Positions 50,578-62,339 of a stretch of 64,000 nt of DNA are shown here, piece by piece. Within the stretch, counting starts at the first letter, position 1. Every line of letters starts with the position of its first letter. Position numbers and translations under genes: made by a program. Source of the stretch: Thunnus maccoyii (Eukaryota > Chordata > Actinopteri > Scombriformes > Scombridae); NCBI RefSeq assembly GCF_910596095.1, contig NC_056554.1, positions 5,766,001 through 5,830,000 on the forward strand, given 5' to 3'. The notes beneath the pieces were generated by a model, which saw only the letters and a list, made by a program, of their open reading frames with translations, searched no databases and was not told the origin of the DNA.

Positions 50578-50732
50578 TGTGCGTATAACCGTGTCTCAGC
50601 ATGGGCACTTTATGTCACTGTAAGGGGGTTTCATTGTAAAGGGGCGGAGTAGTGAATAGTTCATGCTAGAAAGCTCAAATTGCTCACCACCAAATACCTG
50701 TACCAGATGCTTCAAAGAATTTAGAGAATTAG

Positions 50733-51075
50733 AAGCCAACCTCAGGTTCTGTGACTTTCAACTGCACGGTACAAACTGGAACCTGTGATGGAGAACGCAG
50801 AGTTTACTGGTTCAGACACGGATCTTTCAGTCTAAACATGTCTCCACAGCACAGTCTCCATCACAGAGTTGTGTTTATCATTTTCAGAAAATGAACCTGA
50901 TCTCCTCTGATGCTGGAACTACTGTGCTGTGGCCTCCTGTGGGGAGATACTGTTTGGAAGTGGAAGCGAGCTGCTCATCAAAGACGATGTTGAAGACCCA
51001 ATGACACAGATTAGAGTCTTAGTCTGGCTGTCCATCATTAGAACTGGGATCCTCTTGTGCTTGAACTATTGTTGA
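50733..51075 (+). pseudogene. NITR-like fragment, unit 4
   Basis: Shares the extra 4-bp loss with the unit 3 copy (GGAACTACTGTG). J-like FGSG motif and arginine-bearing span are visible in separate frames. 51076-51927 is spacer with the repeat-like stretch at about 51150-51325. Confidence 0.72.
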
Positions 51076-52282
51076 TTACTGTGTGACTCTACAGAGGCTC
51101 AACACTGTTGTCTGCTCCTGTTATGAGACGTGAAGTCATGTTTTTTATTCGAGGGAGGGCAGCGTTGGTTGATTGGTCAGTCCGTCCACCGCTGTGATCT
51201 GATCTGAAATATCTCAACAGCAATAGGATGATTACAAAGTACCATTTAGCATTTAGCGTAAAGCACTGCTATGTCTAAGTACAGCCTCACAGAGCTGCTA
51301 GCATGGCTGTAGACTTGTAGTCTTGTTTAATACCATCATTCTTCTTTATCCTGCTCTTCGTGGTCTTGATTATGAGAATACCAGTTACCTACTCCAGCTT
51401 GCTCCCTTGTGCTCTGGTGTAACTAATATAGTGAACACCTCTCAACATTAGGAACCTGATGGCTGGAAGTGTAACCTGAGACTGTGGCTGAGTATGTTAA
51501 ATGAAGAGCTGTGCACTGAAAAATGACACAGTTGCATCAGGCCTCTTTGTTCAGTTTTAAAGGCAGATGTTGGTGTAGTGTGTGAGAGGAAAGTAGTTAA
51601 GTGAGAATGTATAAATTAATGAGGAGTGAAGTGATTTGACAATGTCAGAAGAGATTAATATATATATATTTTTAACGGAGCATTATTCTTGTATGAGAAC
51701 AGTAAGGCATTTGATGTCTGTGGTCATGGCTGAAGTCTTCCTGTGGTGGAGACTTTGCTCTTGACTCGTAGACAACAGTGTTTTCCATCAGAGTGCTGCT
51801 TTATTCTATTGTCTTTTTTTTCCACTAGTTTAATTTTGTCCCAGATAAGTTTTTGATGCTTCCTTTTCTACTTTCTGACAAAGCTTTGACTCTAGAGGCC
51901 TCATGATCTTCACCTCATTTACACTCAGACCACACTGTGCTGTCTCTTCCTGTCAAACAAGTGATGTGTACCTCCCTCACTCCTCCCCCTGACAGACCTC
52001 TCGATTTGACTTCCTTGTGCATGTTTGACAGTAATATATGTTCTTTCTGACTCCTCCTCCATCACACATCATACATGCTCTTTTATTTCAGACAAAAAGG
52101 CAGAAAAAATAAGAAACATGAGCAGGAAAACACAACCACAGCTTGAGTCCAGAAACATTATGAACATTTTATTTTTTGTTGGTGACGCCTCACCCACTGC
52201 CCACACATAAAAGCACAGCAGCAGATGAATGTAATAAAGAATAATTTCCACTCTGAGCTGCAGTTCCAGATGTTTCCTGAGT

Positions 52283-53954
52283 TTATCTGGTGGCAGCATA
52301 AACAACACCTAGCTCCTCTCTTGCGGATGCAGGCCGGCGGTTTCTTTTTGGTTTCGGCTGGAAACTCAGCGCTGCGTAGTTCAGGTCATCTGAACCCAGA
52401 TTCTGTAAATCACATTTTTACCATTAAATCACTATTTTGTAACAGTTTGTTCGTAACTTTTTCGTAGTAAATGCTTCTAGCTAGTATGATTATAAAGGCA
52501 CAGCAGAAAGGCCCACTTTTCTCTCTCTTGGGGAAATATCTTCTAGTTGAAATTATGAAGCATTTCAATGATGTTTCAGAGGAGAAAAAGAACAAAATCA
52601 CTGTGGGAAAGAAGGGGAAAAGTGTGGCTACTGCTAGCATTTGTCTGACATTTTGAGTATGCCATATGCTGACAAAAATCACAAATTTTGCTCACTTTTC
52701 ATGTCAATGAACCTAAACTGCCAGATTAAAGAAGATTACAGTTGAAATTAGAGTTTAAAAGTCTAAATTAACAGGGTTCATTTTAGTGTAGATGAAAAAA
52801 GGCTATTATGACTGCGTGCTTGTAAAGATTACTAACACACTTATCATGTGTAGAGTTTATATAATAAATGTGAAGTTTTGGCTCACCTTGTTTCTTTCTG
52901 GCTGTGGTTTTTTATTGGCAGCTAAATGACAAAAGACAAAGTTTGAATACTTAATTATCACTCTATATGCTTTGGATTTGTTCATGTTGACACAATTTAC
53001 AAGACAGTGTGCTACAAATGATAAACTAGCTGTACCTGTTTTAAGTTTCCTGATTTTAACAGCCAGAACAATGAGGACTATAGTGAACAAGAGAATCACA
53101 ACACCCAGGACCACACTCATCAGGACTGTTCTCCCATCACACTCTTCTACAAGAAAAAAATGATAGAAATAGACTTTGTTTCTTTAGTCTGGTGGCTGAA
53201 GACGTTGTAAATATTCAAATTACTGGTTCCGTTGTAACATGCACAATGAAAAAATCTTGAGAGAAAGAAGGAGAATCTTACTTTTAGACTTAAAATGCTC
53301 TTCATCATCAGACTCAGAATCATCAGAATCACCATTATCTTAAAAAAAAAGATGGGGATAAAATGATCTGACACATATTGGTTTCCTGTTTTCACGCCAT
53401 ACTGTGATAATAAATTTGATTGTAAATATGATGAAAAACAGTAACTGAAAGAGATAAGACATGACCACAATCTTACCTTGAACGCTTAACTCTTTTACAT
53501 CGGCAATGACAGTGTGTGTGTTGATGTAAAATCCACAGAAATACAGCCCAGAGTCAGATAAATCCACTCGCTTGATTTTAAGAAAGACAGTTGAAATGTT
53601 GGAACGCATTTCAAATTTTCCGTTCTGAAATCCATCACAGAGTGAAGCTTTGTCTCCAGACTCGTACATAGAGGAGATACAGCTGGCTTTGGTTCTGTTG
53701 ACCACTCTGAACCAGTCTGTCTGAGTTGGAGCTCTGGAAATGTTGGAGCACTGCAGTGTGACTTCTCCACCAGGCTGGACCTCCACAGTGTGAGGCTCAG
53801 AAACTGAGACAGAGATCCAGCCTGAAACACACACAAACAACAATTTACTCTTCAGCTGATAAAGCAACAACAGTGCATCTAAATTAATTCAACACTACTA
53901 GTACTTACTGAGGCTGCAGAGAAGTAATGCTGTTATTAAGGTGAAGCTCTTCAT
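52283..53954 (-). CDS. VR12: complete V-set receptor with two tyrosine motifs (237 aa)
   Basis: Exons: 53954-53909, 53821-53477, 53338-53282, 53146-53036, 52921-52887, 52402-52283. V domain [36 protein letters not shown]. The stalk exon has a long T tract before its acceptor. Tail LNYAALSF and VVYAATR stop TAA. It is the outermost unit: homology ends at about 54105 and no NITR-like fragment follows. Confidence 0.86.
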
Positions 53955-54169
53955 TGTGCGTATAACCATGTCTCAGCATGGGCACTTTATGTCACTGCAA
54001 GGGGTTTTCATTGGAAAGGGGCGGAGTTCTGAATAGTTCATGCTAGAAAGCTCAAATTGCTCGCCACCAAATATCTGTACCAGCTGCCTCAAAGAATTTC
54101 AGACAGCATACAATTTCTCAATTACTCCCCTAGTTTTGTACAGACATCATGGAAGGAATCCTTACCTTA

Positions 54170-54449
54170 TCTGTATCAGTCTGGTATGGCAGTACAGACA
54201 GCAGCATCTGGACAACACAATAATACAGACCAAGCAATTACCAAATAAGCAAAACAAAAAACAAATGTACAGTGGCACATAATAAGTACTGTATTGGATG
54301 ATGAAATAAAATCACATCTGATTCATGCTTACTATATATTTCTGCTTGTCTCCTCTAGGAGGCATTACAGGTCTCTGTCCACCAAAATATCCTGCTCTAA
54401 GAACAGTTTCTTTCCGGCTGCAACAATCACCCTGAACTCTACACCTTAG
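54170..54449 (+). mobile_element. LINE fragment (end of reverse-transcriptase ORF)
   Basis: Around 54355-54449 the plus strand reads RRHYRSLSTK, NSFFPAA and LNS before a stop, a pattern typical of the C-terminus of fish non-LTR retrotransposon ORF2. Near 54171-54214 a VWYG-like motif fits the same family. Short and decayed; exact clade not assigned. Confidence 0.5.
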
Positions 54450-54647
54450 ATCTAGGAATAGACCCCTGCATTATGCAGTGTGTTACTTCCTTCTTCTTGT
54501 TGATTTAGTATGTCTTACTCACTTTATATGACTTTACTGACACTGCGAACTTTAAAACATGCTTTTTATGGCTAGTTCAAAATGAAATATAACAAGAATC
54601 TAAATTTTGGAGAATCTTTTGAATTGTACATTGTGTACAACTATATG

Positions 54648-55810
54648 CAGTGCTGTTTGACAGTTTGTGAACCCTTTAGAATTGTCTCTGTTTCTGCATA
54701 AATATGACCTAAAACATGATCAGATATTTCTTTCTGTTGAGCTTCAGTTCACAGACGGATACCTTGACATTTTCCTATAGAATGTGCTAGTACAACTCAG
54801 AACTCATAGCTCCATCAGTGATTGCAACCCGTCCTGGTTCAGAGGCAGCGAAGCAGGCCCAAACCATGATACTACCATGACAATGTTTCACAGATGGGAT
54901 AAGGTTCTTATGCTGGAATGCAGTGTTTGCTCATTGCCAAACATAACACTTCTCATTCAAGCCAGAAATGTCGATTTTGGTCTCATCCATCCACAGAAAA
55001 TTTTTCCAGTCACCTTCTGGCTTATCCATGTGGTCTTTAGCAAACCATAGACGGCATCAGTGTTCTTTTTGGAGATGAGTGGGTTTTTTCCTTGCAACTC
55101 TGCCATGCACACAATTGATGTTCAATGTTCTCCTGATGGTGGACTCATGAACATAGATTGTAGCCACTGCAAGAGAGGGCTTTAGTTTCCTAGACATTAC
55201 CCTGGAGTCCCTTATGGCCTCTGGGACCATTACATGCCTTTCTCTTGATCTCTGTTGTCCGACCACTCCTAAGGAAGGTAACACTGGTGTTGGATATCTT
55301 CCATTTGTACACCATCTGCCTGACAGTCTACTAGTGTAGTCCAAACTCTTTAGAAATGGTTTTGTAACCCTTTCCAGACTGGTAAGTATCAACAACTCTT
55401 CTTCTAAGGTCCTCAGGAATCTCCTTTGTTCAAGCCATGACACACTTCAGCAAACCTGTATTGTGAAGCTCAGACTTTGATAGTGAAGACCAAGAATTCT
55501 CTTCTTTAAATAAGGCAAGGCTTCCCAGACTCACGTGATTGTCGTCCCATTGATTGAAACATCTGACTCTAATTTCCCCTTCAAATGAATTGATAATCCT
55601 AGAGGTTCACATACTTATGCCAAACACAAATATGTAACTTTGGATCATTTTCCTCAATAAATAAATGAACAAGTGTAAGGTTTTTGTCTCATTTGTTTAA
55701 TTGATGTCTCTTTATTTAGTTTTAGGACTTGCATGGAAATCTGATCATGTTTTAGGTCATATCTATGCAGAAATAGAGCAAATTCTTAAGGGTTTATGAG
55801 CTACACAGCT
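54648..55810 (-). mobile_element. Tc1-like DNA transposon, internally deleted and inactive
   Basis: Ends are imperfect inverted repeats of about 80 bp (AGTTTGTGAACCCTTTAGAA on the left; matching inverse near 55740-55810). The minus strand codes for the N-terminal half of a Tc1 transposase from ATG at 55438: KEIPEDLRR, GKGYKTISKEFGLH, then STIRRTLNI and VHGRVARKKP (HTH domains). Stops and frameshifts interrupt it. Sequence between the left inverted repeat and the C-terminal catalytic part is missing, so no complete DDE domain exists. Old copy. Confidence 0.85.
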
Positions 55811-56206
55811 CTTAATATCAGCGGTATAGCTTCAGAGGTAGTTAAAGGCCAAACATAAGTGCTAAGTTAAATGTTTTTTTCACTTCCATTACGTCTTAAG
55901 CCTTCATTATACATAGTGTTTATGGTTTTACTGTTCTCAAGGAAGGTGAACAAGTTCCTAATGAAGCTTTTCCATACCACATTGCTGCTATATTTTTGTA
56001 ACAAATAGTTTTTTGTGTCTGCCCTACAGTTTTCAACATGAGAAATTTAGAATAACCTACATATTACATATATGAATTCACTTCCTATAAGACAAATGTT
56101 GTGTGTCACATATTTTGACCTTCTTAACAACCAATCAAATGCAACCTCATTTTTTGGCTGTTGCCTGCTCTTTTGCTCAAAGCTTTCCATCCGGACCTTT
56201 GAGACA
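55811..56206. other. Spacer upstream of the plus-strand NITR-like gene
   Basis: A/T-rich; no exon or clear promoter motif recognised. Confidence 0.4.
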
Positions 56207-57489
56207 ATGCATCTGTATATGATTCTCTGTGGATTATGTAAGTGTTCAGTCTTTGATTTTAATTAAGACTAAAATTTGAATGGCAGCTCATGTTTCTATA
56301 ACATTATACCTTTTTGACCCAGTTCATCTGTCAGCAGTGACCCAGTCGTCGGCACTCACACAGGACACTGGGGTTCTGTCTGCCAGTGTTGGGGACAATG
56401 TGACTTTACACTGCTTCTATGACAGCCAAGTGGCAATGCACTTCTCCTGGTACCGACAAACTCTGGGAAAAGGACCTCAGCGCCTGTCTACTATTTACAA
56501 GTATGATAAATCATCCAAAGACTTCCACTGGTCGGAGAAGAACTCTCGTTTCTCTGTCGAGAGGAAGGAAGGGACAAACCATTTACACATCTCCAACATC
56601 CAGTTCTCAGATTCAGCTTCCTACTTCTGTGGAAGCTCACACTCCAACATGATTGAATTTGGAGAAGGGGTCTTTCTAAGTGTCAAAGGTATTATGCTTA
56701 TATTTTTTATTGGGTTTGATTAACTGTAGGTGAAATGCAAAGGTTGCTGAGGATTTGCATCCCAAACAATAGAAAGTTTTCATATAATCACCCAAAGCTT
56801 TAGCAAAATCACTGGTGTTCGTTTGACTTAAAGTGTGAAACTAAACATGAAGCAGATGTGTTTATGTAACACATGTCAACAGCTGTCTTGTTTTCAGTTT
56901 TTACAAAATTTTCACAGACAAATAATTGGATTTAAAAAAAACCCAGAAACCTACTTTTTATTGCCCAAAATAAAAGAATACAAATTCCCAGATTTTCAAA
57001 AAAAGAAAAACAACAAGACTAATTCTCTGACAGTTAATTCTCTGTGGATTTAGAAGCCAACCTCAAGGAAATTGTCCAGGGACCATCATCTGAGACCGTC
57101 CAGCCAGGCGACTCTGTGACTTTCAACTGCACAGTACAAACTGGAAACTGTGATGGACAACGCAGAGTTTACTGGTTCAGACACAGATCTTGCCAAGGAA
57201 TCCTTCACACCCATGTGGATCAGTCACATCTCCACAGCACAGTCTCCATCACAGAGCTGTGTCTATCATTTTCAGAAAACGAACCTGAGCTCCTCTGATG
57301 CTGGAACTTACTACTGTGCTGTGGCCTCCTGTGGGGAGATTCTGTTTGGAAGAGCTGCTCATCAAAGACAATGTTGAAGACCCAGTGGCACAGATTAGAA
57401 TCTTAGTTTGGCTGTCCATCATTAGAATTGGGATCCTCCTGCTCTTTCTAACTTTGTGTCTCTTGGCTTATATCAGTAAGAGGTGGTGA
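56207..57489 (+). pseudogene. NITR-like activating receptor: intact V exon, broken second domain
   Basis: The leader exon 56207-56237 (MHLYMILCGL, phase 1, GTAAGT) joins V exon 56323-56688. That exon has LHC, FSWYRQ, SDSASYFC and J-like FGEGVFLSV, with no fault seen. The second-domain exon begins at 57054 (EANLKEIVQG, FNCTVQTG, VYWFRH). It then changes frame before QSCVYHFQK and again at the J-like motif, where 8 bp present in the 40.6-kb copy are missing. The last frame gives VEDPVAQIR, then a span with arginine (WLSIIRIGILLL) and a three-residue tail KRW. Architecture (V domain, I domain, two J-like motifs) is that of NITRs; the arginine suggests an adaptor-coupled activating type. Two frameshifts indicate a pseudogene. 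Confidence 0.78.
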
Positions 57490-58697
57490 AGTCCTTAATG
57501 TAGAGAATGAAGACTTAAGCTCTCTTAGTTCAAAACGTTCGGTTAGCATATATCATGAGAAATTAAAACAAATTACACAAAATTAATACCAAAAGTAGAT
57601 ACACACATTTTTTGTTTGACTGTGTTACAGTTTTAAATAAAAGTAACTTTGACGAAGCTCTTTCATCGTTTGTCTCTTCATACAAGGTCATTGTTTTTGT
57701 CAGTGTTGACTGAATTTACAATTAATTTATTTTCTACAAAAGAAAAGCAACTACACAAACAAAACAGCAACATTTTAAACCATTATATAAAACACTTGAG
57801 TTGGCTGACAAAAATATTGAAAACAACTGTACCTCCCAGTGACTTTTCAACCCAGTTGCATCAAATATTATTATTCATTACAGTCAATTTATTTAATTCT
57901 CCACATAACTTCTTTTTTGTAATGATATCCAGATCAAAACTTCAGTAAATTTGAGAACGCCTTCAGTCAACAAAAAACAAAATCTCAAGTACTTTCAGTG
58001 TCGAAATGATTGGATAAGACAATATTAGGCTACCAGTAACATTCATTTGATTTTGAAAATATCAGAAGAGGCTGATGGTGGTAGAGATGTGCTTTTAGAT
58101 CAAACCTCCTTTTTCTCTCCTTCCTTTTCTACACTGTGTTGTAAAACATCAATGAATTTAGGGATCTTAACATATAAGTTGATCACAAAAATAGTTTTCT
58201 GTGATCTATTGAAAGTCTTAGAGGTGGAGCTACATAGGTTTTTTGGCAACAAAATGAGGACACCCTGCTTGAAACTATAGTACTACATATGAAAACAAAG
58301 AGAGTAAAAAGTCCTATAGGCCCTAGGCACATGACCAAACTCAACTAATGAGAAGAAAATTTTCTTTTTTCTACAGCCGACCACAAGAATGAGACTGAAA
58401 GGTGTGGCCTGTTTCTGTGTTTTTGTGGTAATAACAAAGTCCTCTCCATCTGGAGTAGATGCAGCTGCAAAACTTGCTTGTCGGAGTGGATGAATGTATG
58501 ACCTTCTTATCCATATCAAACACACAATGTATACAATTGTACTATAAATGATATACATAGGATTGTTGGTATTATGCTAATCAATAACTAGAAAATGCGA
58601 TTTCTGTAGAAATTGCGTGTGATTGCTGAAAGCGAATTTAGATTGCATAACTGGAAGCTGAACACTATTGAAAAATCTACCAAGATTAAAATCAGCA
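57490..58697. other. Intergenic, no recognised gene
   Basis: A/T-rich between convergent NITR-like genes. Plus-strand AATAAA near 57636 could end the upstream gene. Nothing else supported. Confidence 0.4.
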
Positions 58698-58762
58698 ATG
58701 GGTGGAATTGAACCTACAGCCTCATGTTTGTAAGCTCAATGCTATACACTGAACTAACATGT
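58698..58762 (-). repeat. tRNA-like relic or SINE head
   Basis: The minus strand shows an A-box TAGTTCAGTG and B-box GGTTCAATTCC at tRNA spacing, but acceptor and T stems do not pair. Best read as a tRNA-derived repeat fragment, not a working tRNA. Confidence 0.45.
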
Positions 58763-60485
58763 CACACAGTAATGTCAGGCCAGATACTGGTATTTAGCCT
58801 GTCAATTGCATGAAATTGACAAAAAAGCAGTTCAGCTCAGCTCATTAAGCAGATTGACATCACCTGGACTCCTACATCCTTCAACTCTACTGAGTTCTGC
58901 CCTAAGTGGGGCTCACAACTTCGTCCCATAGACTGCCATTATAAATTTTAATGTTTTAAAAAATTATATAAAATCGCTGAAACATGTTACATTTCAGAAA
59001 AATACAAGCACACATCTGCTGAATGAGTTGCACAGATTGACAGTTGAATGGTTTTTATAGCACAAAGTATACAGCAGTTGAAATGCGGCAAAAAATGTAC
59101 AGAAGACAGAATAAGAGTAAAGAGTGAGAAGAACAAATAGTCTACAATAGAATCACTCTACCTGATCCTACTTAAAAGCAGCATTTGCAAATGTGTGGTT
59201 TCAATCTAATATATTTATTTCTCCTGTATTCTACATCTCCTGCATCTCCAGCAGTCCTCTACAGCCTCAGATGTAGGTCATAGAAAGGAACCTAGAGATA
59301 CTCTAACTGCCATTTTACTGTGTCTTTAAGCTTTGATAGATAACATGGATGTGGAGTGGGGTATAGTATCACACCTTTAGTATTTTCCTGGTATTTTTGT
59401 GGTTGGAGGTGAGCAATCTACAGTGCATCATCAGTGGCTGTGTTAGGTGTCACTTTGGGGCTGGTGTAGCTATATGTGGTTATGAATAACACTGCTGTAC
59501 AGTATAATAAATTAACAAAAAATTTAATTAAACAAAATGTGTCCCAATATTTTGCAGGTTGTCTTTAGTTTTATTGATGAACATTTCATCTATTAAATAT
59601 AACTTTGCTTACATATATTACTAATGCTAAACCTGCGAGGGACACAATAGTTTGGTCGAGCCCTTGCATACTGTGTCAGCTGACAGTTCTCTGTATTAAT
59701 AAAACAAAGATTTTTAGTATTTCTCTGAAGACAAATGCAGTACTTGTCTCATCACTATTAAATTCAGCCAACCCAGTAATGACTCTGCTTCACTCCTTAT
59801 GTTGTTCATCCCTGTGCAGCATCTTTTACTCATTTGGCACTGGACTGTATGCTGAGACCCTAAGTGACAGTTTGTGTTACTGCATAAGTCTCTGACTTTA
59901 AAATAGCCTCTCTTTATATTTTTCTAACTGTAATTTTTTTTGTTTTTAATTGTATTGAAAATATTTTAAAATATGGTAACTAGTTACTTTTTATTTATCA
60001 TGCAAAAATATGTTAAAAGACCAAGCTCAGTTGTGTTTGAAAAATAAATTATTTATTTTAAATTTACATGTAAAGACACAAAAAACACATTAAATGTCAA
60101 CTTCTTTCAAATCACACAGGTCTCCTTTAAGTTAAATTTAAGAATTTAAACTCAAGAATACAAAAATGCAGTCTCTAAACTAATCTGATTCTGCAGTTGC
60201 ATGGTTTATTTTCAACCAATTTTTGGTCAAAAAGCAATTTCTGAAAAATAAATTTAAATTTATGAAAATAATACTGGAGAAACCACCATACGTTTTCTGT
60301 TTGAAAGCTGGAAGCAAGCACTAATTCTAGCAAAGTGATTGCAGTGTTCATCCAATCAGATGTAGGAAAGGTTTATATTGGTGCCTCAGTGAGGGAGAAT
60401 ACTTGACACACTCTGTTCTTTAAAATGATGTCCTGTGAATGTGTTATACAGCCTTGACAGACAACAATAACAGGAAATCCAGTTT
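58763..60485. other. Intergenic, no recognised gene
   Basis: A/T-rich; the open frame 59605-59895 has no known motif, splice context or start context. No immunoglobulin exon seen on either strand. Confidence 0.4.
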
Positions 60486-61476
60486 TCAGTTTGCAGTTGG
60501 CCTGCAGGAGGAGCTTCTAGGAGCTGAACGCACAGCTGCATAGATGACTGCACCTCCAGTCTGAAAGACATGGAAATGCAAATATTGTAGACTTGTTCAG
60601 ACAGTTTGAACACAGAGACAAATATATCCATTACGTTAATATCTGTCACTGGGTGCTGGTGACTGAGGCACACACTGTGAATTATATTAAAGAAAATGTA
60701 TCACCTGATTGCCTTCAGGGGATCCATCGTGGGATCTGGATAGTGCTGAAAAAAGGGACAGCTATTATCATTGCTAGTTACTGTGAACAGAACAGCTGAG
60801 AGTCACAGAGTGTCCTGGCTGCACTGACTGAGACTCTGGTTGCTGGACGACAGAGTCACTGATCATCTTTGCACCTTAAGAAAGAAACCAAATCAACTGT
60901 GATCATTTACATTATGTTCACATTCAGCTGAATTTATCACTGCTTCTGTGATAAAGTACATAGAATAAATACCTTTCAGCCTCAAAAAGGTTCCTTGTCC
61001 AAACTGAACCTTGTTTAAATTGATCACTCCACAGTAGTATGTGCCAACATCTTCCCTCTTTGTTGCAGATATGCTCAGATGACTGCTGATGCTGTCAGAT
61101 TTTACAGAATAAAAGTGATGAAATTGGTCGCCAAATGTTGTCAGATTATAAAAAGTATCTGTTGAGGCCACTAGCTGTAGTCTCCTGCTAGTCGTCAGTT
61201 TGTACCACACTCTGGTTCTTACAGAACTATGAATGCGACATGTAATAGAAACTGCTTCTCCAAGTGCTGCTGATTGGAAAGGAACAGGTTGAAAGACGTC
61301 ACTTAGCTGTGCCTCACCTAAAACAAATCAAATAAACATGAATGTGTCTAAATTACAGTCACTTTTGTGCGCACATAAAACAATCTCACAAGTGGATTTT
61401 TTTGTTACTTACACACAGACCAGAGCAGTAAAACATTTAGCAGGCTCAGCAACAACTTCTCTTCTGGTGGCTCCAT
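60486..61476 (-). pseudogene. NITR gene: intact leader, V and tail exons; second Ig domain truncated
   Basis: Leader 61476-61413 (MEPPEEKLLLSLLNVLLLW). V exon 61317-60973: EAQLSDVFQP, ITC, VWYKL, DVGTYYC and J-like FGQGTFLRL, a classic NITR V domain. Second-domain exon starts at 60874 (SVVQQPESQSVQPG, LSCSVHS) and stops at 60774, about ten residues past its first cysteine. No membrane exon is found before the tail exon 60560-60486, which encodes VIYAAVRS (an ITIM) and a stop. Probably a former inhibitory NITR; a soluble V-only product cannot be excluded. Confidence 0.75.
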
Positions 61477-62300
61477 CTTCTCCACAGCAGTTCTGACTTG
61501 TGACAGTGGCAGCAGTCTAAACAGATTCACCATGCAAGACACATCCATGTCACATCTGTCAGGTTTCTGATTGGTTCATCATATTCATCTTGGTTTACCT
61601 ATTTGGCTGCTTAGTAAATCCAATATGTACACTGAATGCTGCAGGAACTCTGCTGGATGCCTTTATGGCAGAAACACAGAAGGTATACTGGCTGTAGGCT
61701 CAGCTCTTTCTCTTCTTGTAAATATACAGTTTAACAGGAAGGGGAAGAGGTGGCAAGAAACCGTGTCCTGTTCATACTGATATCTATGTAAAGAAGGGAC
61801 TAGGAACCATGGTCTTTTAGTCCCAACTATGGTCAAGCTTCAAAAACACTTGATCCAACACTTCTCATAATGCAACTCAATAGCATCTTTTGTTTAGACC
61901 GTCCCTTCCCGGTAAACACCTACAGCCTTTAAACTCCATGCAACCAGTTGTAACTGTCTGTTAAAAAACTGATTAGTAGATTAGGTGATTAACATAAAAT
62001 ACCATTTGTTGATCCTTTTGCTAATATTTTTGGGTTTTGGACCATTGGTTGGACAAAACAAACAATTTAAAGATGAAGATTTATTTTTCAATCTGCATGT
62101 CAGAGATACAGAAAATGTAGTAACATTATAAATCAGTACTTTTCACTCCCGGTCTCATGAGCCCTGGTGTTATTTCTTGATTACGTGACTAAATATAATA
62201 GTCACCTGACTGGCAGCACAGGTAACAAACCAACTTCAGAGACATCCTACTTGAAACCATAGAGACAAAGAAAACATGAGAGAGTCTGAGATCTCTTCTC
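61477..62300. other. Spacer between two minus-strand NITR genes
   Basis: Immediate upstream region of the NITR at 60486-61476. No further exon recognised. Confidence 0.4.
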
Positions 62301-62339
62301 TTTACTATCAACTGCAAAGAAGTTACAAAAAGCCTCTTA

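Larger units (their letters stand above)
37920..54105 (+). repeat. Five-fold tandem array of 3.35-3.54 kb units
   Basis: Unit starts near 37922, 41268, 44638, 48175 and 51558, all at AAAGGCAGATGTTG. Each unit holds one minus-strand receptor gene (VR8-VR12). Units 1-4 also hold a plus-strand NITR-like fragment and a common teleost-type repeat (GTCAGTCTGTCCACCGCTGT stretch). The third unit is longer through a changed terminal exon and about 100 extra bp in the leader intron. Short AT runs near 41365, 44740, 48275 and 51660 vary in length. Confidence 0.9.

Noticed and set aside
55057-55443. 128-codon frame as a novel protein
   Set aside because: It is a shifted reading of a Tc1-like transposase N-terminus.
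59605-59895. 96-codon open frame as a gene
   Set aside because: No known motif, no splice partners and no homologous copy in the window.
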